Shown here in pieces: positions 15,612-20,398 of a stretch of DNA of 20,398 nucleotides (its first letter is position 1; each line of letters begins with the position of its first letter). The notes under the pieces are model-generated. The model worked only from the letters and a program-made list of their open reading frames with translations. It did not search any database and was not told the origin of the DNA. The position numbers were made by a program, and so were the translations under genes. This DNA is from Rickettsiales bacterium. Its GTDB lineage: Bacteria > Pseudomonadota > Alphaproteobacteria > Rickettsiales > JALZUV01. The DNA lies in contig JALZUV010000191.1 of NCBI GenBank assembly GCA_023301245.1, positions 1 through 20,398 of the forward strand. Reading direction: 5' to 3'.

Positions 15612-16688
15612 TTATACAAAGAACGAATCGATGTTGGCGGTAGCTTGGATGGTGAAATCGCCAAAAATCTTAATTTGGAAATCAGCATCGGTAAAATGTA
15701 GCGAGGTGTAAGCGCCATCAAGCGTAATTTCTAAGGCACCTGCTGGCGCGCCGCTCCCTTCATATTCAAGCAAATCTACACCCAGTTCAAAATCCTTTAT
15801 GGCATCGCGAGTGCCGCTGCCATTATAGCTATCGCCTGCTTCGAATGAGAATATATCTGCGCCCTCGCCGCCAATCAGATAATCTTGGCCTTCGCCGCCA
15901 ATGAGCGTGTCATCGCCCTTGCCACCTTCAAGTCGATCATTATTATCGAGGCCGCGGAGGGTTTCGCTTTCGTCGCCACCTTGCACCGTATCTGAGAAGT
16001 TTGACCCCGTTTCCGTAAATTTTGAATCGATAATAAAGGTGAGGGTTGAGGTTTCTTTAATTTCTAAGCCTGCGGCATCAATGCCTTCTAAAATGGCGTA
16101 GCTTTTGCTGCCATCGCTCAAGGTGGTGCGTACTACTGCATCGCCTGCACTGTTAGAGGTGATGATAGGGTCCATTGCGCCAAAGGTGGCGGCAATTTTC
16201 AGCGTTTCGCCCGCGCTTTCATCAAAATCGTGGATTCTAAGAATCCCTGTGCCTTGAGTGTGGAGGGTGAAAAGGTCAGTGCCCGTTCCGCCAAAATAAT
16301 CAGTATTTACCTGTCCAAAACTGGTGAGCATATCGCTGCCAGAACCTGCTTTTGCGTAATTTCCACCTTGAATGGCATCCTGACCTTCGCCGCCATAGAT
16401 GCGTGCCGATGTGCCGCCGCTAATATGGTCATCACCATTGCCACCAACGAGTGTGTCATTTCCATCGAAACTGCTGATAACGTCGTTCCCATTGCCACCA
16501 TTAATAAGGTCGTGACCATCAAAAACGAAATTGTGAAAGAGAATTGTATCATCGCCATCACCGCCATAGATGGTGTCGTTACCTTCATAATAAGTGATAG
16601 TATCATCGCCCGCGAATCCTTTGATGAGGTCGTTCGAAGCGGTGCCTAGAAGAGTTTCAGTATTGTTGGTGCCGTATATAATCGCCAT
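15612..16688 (-). CDS. RTX-type calcium-binding protein, probably type I secreted
   Basis: Secreted protein of 358 residues with no Sec signal peptide. Two blocks of nonapeptide-like GGxGxD repeats lie at about residues 24-138 (GGDGDDTI, GGNGNDVI, GGNGDDHI, GGEGQDAI) and 236-281 (GGKGDDTL, GGEGQDYL, GGEGADIF); these fold into calcium-bound parallel beta rolls outside the cell. The segment between (about 140-235) has no recognised enzyme motif. The C-terminus ends IDSFFV, resembling the acidic-plus-hydrophobic end of type I secretion substrates. It begins almost directly with the repeats (MAIIYGTNNTETLLG), so it lacks a large N-terminal effector domain. AGGAG lies 8 bases before the ATG. No ABC exporter, membrane fusion protein or TolC gene is in the window. 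Confidence 0.9.
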   Translation of the reverse strand: MAIIYGTNNTETLLGTASNDLIKGFAGDDTITYYEGNDTIYGGDGDDTILFHNFVFDGHDLINGGNGNDVISSFDGNDTLVGGNGDDHISGGTSARIYGGEGQDAIQGGNYAKAGSGSDMLTSFGQVNTDYFGGTGTDLFTLHTQGTGILRIHDFDESAGETLKIAATFGAMDPIITSNSAGDAVVRTTLSDGSKSYAILEGIDAAGLEIKETSTLTFIIDSKFTETGSNFSDTVQGGDESETLRGLDNNDRLEGGKGDDTLIGGEGQDYLIGGEGADIFSFEAGDSYNGSGTRDAIKDFELGVDLLEYEGSGAPAGALEITLDGAYTSLHFTDADFQIKIFGDFTIQATANIDSFFV

Positions 16689-16721
16689 GGGAATGACTCC
16701 TAAGTTTTATTAAGATTTAGC

Positions 16722-16749
16722 AATATAGCGAAATATATAAAAAGTAAAC
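16722..16749 (-). promoter_or_regulatory. Weak promoter candidate for the RTX gene
   Basis: On the minus strand GTTTAC (16749-16744) is followed after 16 bases by TATATT (16727-16722), in the very AT-rich 66-base gap between radA and the RTX gene. AT-rich DNA gives such matches easily, so this is only a candidate. Confidence 0.28.
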
Positions 16750-16754
16750 TATGG

Positions 16755-18113
16755 CTATTTAATAGCAAAGTGCGTGGCAAGCTCGCTGACGGTACTTATC
16801 GTATTGAGGGTCATGCTAGTTTTTTGTTTGGTTGTTTTTGGCGTGAAGGCTTTTTTAAAGCCGAGTTTTTCGGCCTCTTTTAAGCGAGAAGCGGCGCGGG
16901 CAACTTTGCGAATTTCACCTGAGAGGCCAAGTTCGCCAAAATAGATAGCACCATCGGGCACAGGCTTATCGGTTAAGGCCGAAAGAATTGCGGCTGCTAC
17001 GGCTAAATCGGCGGCAGGTTCCGAAATGCGTAAACCGCCTGCAATGCTTAGGTAAACTTCTTTATCATGTAGCATTATGCCCGCGCGCGTTTCTAGCACC
17101 GCTAGTAACATGGCGAGCCTTCCGCTATCCCAGCCGACAACGGCACGGCGCGGATTAGCCATAGGCGAGGGCGATAAAAGTGCCTGAATTTCAACCAGTA
17201 ATGGGCGCGTCCCTTCCATTCCTGCAAAGATGGCCGTGCCACTCACAGGATGTTCGCGCTCATTTAAAAACAAAGCCGAGGGGTTGGTAATTTCTTTCAA
17301 GCCAATGTCGCACATTTCAAAAACGCCAATTTCATCCGTGCCGCCAAAGCGGTTTTTAACGGCGCGAAGAATGCGAAATTCATGCCCGCGTTCGCCTTCA
17401 AAATACAATACCGTATCGACCATATGTTCTAACACGCGCGGGCCTGCAATTTGGCCTTCTTTGGTTACATGCCCCACAAGGAACACGGCGCAATTGCGCT
17501 GTTTAGCAAAGCGAATTAACTCGTTAGAGCAAGCGCGCACCTGTGTGACCGTGCCGGGGGCAGCGTCAATATTATCAATATACATAGTCTGGATAGAGTC
17601 GATAATCACAAGGTCGGGCGTGTCTTGTTCTAGCGTGTAGATAATATCGCGCACGCTGGTGGCGGTGGCCAGTTTCACGGCGCTTTGTTCCAGCCCAAGG
17701 CGTTTGGCGCGCAATTGAATTTGGCCAGTAGATTCCTCACCTGAAAAATAATGGCACTGTAAGCCATTACGACCCATTTTTGCAGCCACTTGTAAGAGTA
17801 AGGTTGATTTTCCGATACCTGGATCGCCGCCAATTAGCACGGCGCTTCCTTCGACCATACCGCCGCCTAATACTCGGTCTAGCTCGCTAATGCCAATAGC
17901 TTTGCGCGGGGTTTCCGTTTGTTTTCCATCAAGCGCCACCAATTCTAAATGGCGGCCTTTGCCTTTGCTTAAGCCCTTGGGAGCGCTGCCCGCACCGCCT
18001 TCGGCCTGCTGGCTGATACTGTTCCATTCACCACAAGATTCGCACTTACCCGCCCATTTGGAGGTAACATTCCCACAAGAATTGCAGGAGTAATTAATTG
18101 CTGCTTTTGCCAT
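16755..18113 (-). CDS. radA: DNA repair protein RadA
   Basis: ATP-dependent branch-migration protein in homologous recombination and repair, related to RecA, and helicase-like on recombination intermediates. At 452 residues it has the usual length. The N-terminal zinc finger has C10-x2-C13 and C24-x2-C27. The RecA-like core has Walker A GGDPGIGKST (95-104), Walker B LVIIDSIQT (168-176) and the RadA-specific KNRFG (253-257). The C-terminal part is the Lon-protease-like domain (AGGLRISEPAADLAVAAAILSA, DGAIYFGELGLSGEIRKV). The ATG at 18113 is the only sensible start before the zinc finger, although a ribosome binding site is not obvious. It is divergent from the TadG-like gene, with an 80-base shared region. 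Confidence 0.97.
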   Translation of the reverse strand: MAKAAINYSCNSCGNVTSKWAGKCESCGEWNSISQQAEGGAGSAPKGLSKGKGRHLELVALDGKQTETPRKAIGISELDRVLGGGMVEGSAVLIGGDPGIGKSTLLLQVAAKMGRNGLQCHYFSGEESTGQIQLRAKRLGLEQSAVKLATATSVRDIIYTLEQDTPDLVIIDSIQTMYIDNIDAAPGTVTQVRACSNELIRFAKQRNCAVFLVGHVTKEGQIAGPRVLEHMVDTVLYFEGERGHEFRILRAVKNRFGGTDEIGVFEMCDIGLKEITNPSALFLNEREHPVSGTAIFAGMEGTRPLLVEIQALLSPSPMANPRRAVVGWDSGRLAMLLAVLETRAGIMLHDKEVYLSIAGGLRISEPAADLAVAAAILSALTDKPVPDGAIYFGELGLSGEIRKVARAASRLKEAEKLGFKKAFTPKTTKQKTSMTLNTISTVSELATHFAIK

Positions 18114-18134
18114 TGTTAATTTTTATCAACTATT

Positions 18135-18153
18135 GTCATTAAACTGTCGTTAA
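18135..18153. promoter_or_regulatory. CtrA-type box in the radA/TadG-like divergent region
   Basis: TTAA-ACTGTCG-TTAA at 18139-18153 is a perfect match to the core TTAA-N7-TTAA of the alphaproteobacterial cell-cycle regulator CtrA, 40 bases before the TadG-like ATG and 25 bases before the radA ATG. It overlaps GTCATTAAACTGT (18135-18147), which recurs in near-identical form at 19876-19888 before the second TadG-like gene. In AT-rich DNA such a site can occur by chance. Confidence 0.45.
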
Positions 18154-18193
18154 TAAGTTTTATGGTAATATGATGTAAATCAAAAGGTAAATC

Positions 18194-19339
18194 ATGATGC
18201 GAAACTCTAAAATGAATAGAAATATTTTTTCAAATCAAGAGGGTTCGGTGATTATTAGTTTTGCGCTAATGCTGAACATTCTTATTCTTGCCATCGCTTT
18301 ATCGCTGGATTTAGGGCGTGGCTTTATGGCCAGTAGTGCCATTAGTGGTGCCGCTGATGCGGCGGCCATTGCGTCGGCCGTGGGTGAGGGGGATGCGGAA
18401 AAAGCGCAGGCTTATTTTGAATCGAACTTACCAGCGGGCACTTTAGGCGTTGAATATGACTATACCCAAAATGTTCTGCATGCAATTGACTCCGCAACTA
18501 ATGATATTTCTATAACGACCTCAGGTTTTAACGTTCCAACTTATGTTAGTTCTGGAACAAATGGTTCGGGCGCACTTCAATTGGCGAATCAAGTGGTTGT
18601 GGGTTCTGCATCTTCTACGCCCGCGCCTGCCGATATTGTCATTATTATGGATGCTTCGGGTTCGATGGGGTTTAATCCAAAAATTAGCGGTGGCAAGGTG
18701 ACGGGCTACAACCCTATTGCGATTGATTACACTCAAAATGTGTTTAAATATGAGGCTTTAGAAGCTGCGGTGCTTAGCTTCCTTCAGATTATTGAGCCTC
18801 ATCAAGGCACAGGGCCAGACGGCCTGCCGTTATTTCGTGTTAGTTTAAAAAGTTATGATTCAGGGTTGCGCGGAGATCTTCCGTTTGATGATAAAATTCT
18901 CGACTTAGCGATAAAGGTGGGTGGCATTGTTGCGCCAGGTAGTGCTACTAATGCTGGAATTGCCCTTGAAGCAGGCAGGGGAGAGCTAGCAAACTCGCTT
19001 GCTGGACGACGCAATATCTACATATTTTTGACAGATGGGGAGATCAATGAGCCTAAAGATGGCCCGTGGCTCTGGCCTGCCGATTATACGGGGGTGACAA
19101 CTACCAGTGTCGGTCATCAATATGCTGCATCAGAATGCCATGATATTAAAATTGACCCCGATGTTGATTTTTGGACCATTGGCTTTGGTGCGGGAGCAAA
19201 TACACCGTTAAACAAAGATGTTTTGGAATATTGTGCCACAATACCTAGTCAATATGTTACTCCTACGAATGGGGATGAATTAAGCGCAATTTTCACGCAA
19301 GTGGCGCTGCAAATCTCTAGTGTTCGAATTAAAAAATAG
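18194..19339 (+). CDS. TadG-like membrane-anchored von Willebrand A protein
   Basis: Protein of 381 residues anchored by an N-terminal hydrophobic segment of TadE/TadG (Tad-pilus) type: EGSVIISFALMLNILILAIALSLDLGRGFMASSAISGAADAAAIA, at about residues 16-60. The rest faces the periplasm or cell surface. A von Willebrand factor A domain begins near residue 146, with the metal-ion site DASGSMG (Asp153, Ser155, Ser157), Thr252 in SATNAG and Asp281 in FLTDGE, so metal binding looks intact. Proteins of this form take part in tight adherence pili or related surface structures. Starts at 18194 and 18197 are nearly equal; AAGG at 18184-18187 fits both. A partial paralogue lies downstream. No other tad/cpa genes (secretion ATPase, secretin, prepilin) are in the window. 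Confidence 0.88.
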   Translation: MMRNSKMNRNIFSNQEGSVIISFALMLNILILAIALSLDLGRGFMASSAISGAADAAAIASAVGEGDAEKAQAYFESNLPAGTLGVEYDYTQNVLHAIDSATNDISITTSGFNVPTYVSSGTNGSGALQLANQVVVGSASSTPAPADIVIIMDASGSMGFNPKISGGKVTGYNPIAIDYTQNVFKYEALEAAVLSFLQIIEPHQGTGPDGLPLFRVSLKSYDSGLRGDLPFDDKILDLAIKVGGIVAPGSATNAGIALEAGRGELANSLAGRRNIYIFLTDGEINEPKDGPWLWPADYTGVTTTSVGHQYAASECHDIKIDPDVDFWTIGFGAGANTPLNKDVLEYCATIPSQYVTPTNGDELSAIFTQVALQISSVRIKK

Positions 19340-19434
19340 TATTAACATGAGTTATTAAAAGTTAATTCGTTAATCTTTATGTAAGAGGTTTGCGCTATTA
19401 TAGCGGTTTAATGTTAATATTATTGAGAGCTTTT

Positions 19435-19860
19435 ATGAAACGACTACATAAGATTGCGGCCATCGCTTTTTGCGTAACAAGTATTTTTGGCCACCATGCA
19501 TTTGCAGGAGCGGATGTGACGATTGAAGATATCGACCCTTCGACGGCGGAAGTGTCAACTGCCGAGTCAGATAAAAGTTCTGAAATATTAGCGAGTTACG
19601 AGGGTAACTTACTTAATATTCAGGAGCGTTTAGCGGCCATCGGATACTTCCCCAGCTACATGGTGGATGGTAAGAATATTGAAGTGACAAAACGTGGTGT
19701 GGCTCGTTTTCAAAAAGATTATGGCTTAAAAGCGGATGGCGTTTTTGGCCCTGACACGGCGACCGCATTAAATTATTACACGGGCACGCAGCATATTGTG
19801 CCTGTTCCTCATTATAAAACTGTCTATCATTACGCGCTGCCAAGTTTCTATGCCAATTAA
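19435..19860 (+). CDS. Secreted peptidoglycan-binding domain protein (141 aa)
   Basis: Small exported protein with one peptidoglycan-binding (PG_binding_1) domain. Starting at the ATG at 19435 gives a classical Sec signal peptide (MKRLHKIAAIAFCVTSIFG, with cleavage after AFA near residue 23). The frame is open back to a TTG at 19390, but that start would put 15 extra residues before the signal peptide and has no better ribosome binding site; GAGAG at 19424-19428 serves 19435. An acidic linker follows, then NIQERLAAIGYF to RFQKDYGLKADGVFGPDTATALN (about residues 60-113), the three-helix fold that binds the cell wall. The C-terminal 25 residues are rich in Tyr, His and Pro and match nothing known to me. 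No catalytic domain is present. Position between two TadG-like genes suggests a role at the cell wall for the same surface structure. Confidence 0.85.
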   Translation: MKRLHKIAAIAFCVTSIFGHHAFAGADVTIEDIDPSTAEVSTAESDKSSEILASYEGNLLNIQERLAAIGYFPSYMVDGKNIEVTKRGVARFQKDYGLKADGVFGPDTATALNYYTGTQHIVPVPHYKTVYHYALPSFYAN

Positions 19861-19875
19861 GATGCTATGAAAACC

Positions 19876-19894
19876 GTCACTAAACTGTTATAAT
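19876..19894 (+). promoter_or_regulatory. Extended -10 promoter candidate before the second TadG-like gene
   Basis: TGTTATAAT (19886-19894) is a perfect extended -10 element. The 13 bases GTCACTAAACTGT (19876-19888) that lead into it differ at one position from 18135-18147 before the first TadG-like gene. No good -35 hexamer is seen, as allowed for extended -10 promoters. Confidence 0.45.
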
Positions 19895-19941
19895 TGGCTG
19901 GTACACTGGTTTAGAAGAAAAAATAAATGCTAGAGGGCGCA

Positions 19942-20398
19942 ATGGAAAAACAAAGTAGAATAAGACGTTTCTTAAAAAATGAGCAAGGCTCGGTGATAAT
20001 CACCTTCGCGCTAATGCTTAATTCGTTGATATTGGCTATCGCCTTATCGCTAGATTTAGGGCGTGCTTTCATGGCTTCCAGTGCAATTGCAGGCGCAGCC
20101 GATGCGGCGGCAGTTGCATCATCCGTTAATGATGGTGATGCTGTAAAAGCGAGAGAATATTTCCTAGCAAATTTACCTGTGGGAACATTAGGGATAACCT
20201 ATGATTACGATAGTGACGTTACCCATACGGTAGATACTGCTAATAATACGGTTTCAGTAAATACTGCGGGCTTTGATGTGCCGGCATATTTAAGTGCAGG
20301 CACCGTGGGCGGCTCGTCCAATGCTGCAAATGCAGTAGGTGGCGGTGTAACCGTTGGCCTAGGTAGTGGGGGGTTCCAACCTGCAGATTATTTCTTTA
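19942..20398 (+). CDS. Second TadG-like protein, truncated by window edge
   Basis: The frame is open from the ATG at 19942 to the end of the window (152 codons) and continues beyond it. The product is a clear paralogue of the protein at 18194-19339: shared NEQGSVIITFALMLNSLILA, IALSLDLGRAFMASSAIAGA and ADAAAVASSVNDGDAVKARE-type segments, then NLPVGTLGITYDYD. After about residue 105 the two diverge, and this copy has a glycine/alanine-rich stretch (GGSSNAANAVGGGVTVGLGSGG) where the first leads into its von Willebrand A domain. Whether such a domain follows cannot be seen. GAGGG at 19933-19937 supports the ATG at 19942; an in-frame ATG at 19927 is an alternative. Confidence 0.85.
   Translation, partial: MEKQSRIRRFLKNEQGSVIITFALMLNSLILAIALSLDLGRAFMASSAIAGAADAAAVASSVNDGDAVKAREYFLANLPVGTLGITYDYDSDVTHTVDTANNTVSVNTAGFDVPAYLSAGTVGGSSNAANAVGGGVTVGLGSGGFQPADYFF

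Noticed and set aside
16230..16649. Open frame of about 139 codons on the plus strand
   Set aside because: It is antisense to the RTX repeats; repeated GG-x-G-x-D codons produce long open frames on the other strand. It has no ribosome binding site and a low-complexity product.
15880..16660. Repeated short units that could suggest a CRISPR or satellite array
   Set aside because: The units are degenerate, about 27 bases long and in frame, and translate into RTX nonapeptide repeats.
17230..17640. Open frame of 136 codons on the plus strand
   Set aside because: It lies wholly inside radA on the opposite strand, with no sensible product.
19390..19434. TTG start for the peptidoglycan-binding protein
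   Set aside because: It would place extra residues in front of a complete signal peptide, while the ATG at 19435 has a suitable ribosome binding site.

Overview
The window looks like chromosomal DNA of an alphaproteobacterium with moderate to low GC content. The evidence is a set of lineage markers: an NDUFS4-like complex I accessory subunit, a DUF2610-type small protein, an LdtR-like MarR regulator, radA and cvpA close together on one strand, and a perfect CtrA-type box (TTAA-N7-TTAA) in the radA upstream region. I saw no tRNA, rRNA, insertion sequence, CRISPR array or prophage gene. Gene density is high, and no gene-free stretch exceeds about 250 bases.

Left part (1-3737, + strand): the 3' part of rnr (RNase R, cut by the window edge), the NDUFS4-like gene, a DUF2610-like gene, and a 535-residue protein that I cannot assign. 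The last of these converges on the next block and overlaps it by 4 bases.

Second part (3734-10364, - strand), read in the direction of transcription: a GNAT-fold acyltransferase with LuxI/FeeM-like signatures, a CHASE8-like/HAMP histidine kinase, an LdtR-like MarR regulator, a TAXI-type solute-binding protein and a fused TRAP permease with a DUF3394-like tail. The kinase, regulator, receptor and permease lie close together and look like one sensing and uptake module. A good promoter candidate in front of the TAXI gene suggests the transporter pair can also be transcribed separately.

Third part (10617-14779, + strand): glmS, a cNMP-binding/FHA fusion protein 9 bases downstream, and a GabD-type succinate-semialdehyde dehydrogenase, closed by a strong intrinsic terminator.

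Fourth part (14827-18113, - strand): radA, an RTX calcium-binding protein and cvpA. The RTX gene interrupts the usual radA-cvpA neighbourhood and carries a type I secretion-like C-terminus.

Right end (18194-20398, + strand): a TadG-like membrane-anchored von Willebrand A protein, a small secreted peptidoglycan-binding protein, and a second TadG-like paralogue cut by the window edge. This looks like a cell-surface or tight-adherence locus made by tandem duplication. The RTX protein, TadG paralogues and peptidoglycan-binding protein give the right third a cell-envelope character.

No single undescribed system is proven here. The best candidates for something new are the unassigned 535-residue protein, the acyltransferase next to the kinase-regulator-transporter module, the cNMP-FHA partner of glmS, and the paired TadG-like proteins with a shared upstream motif.
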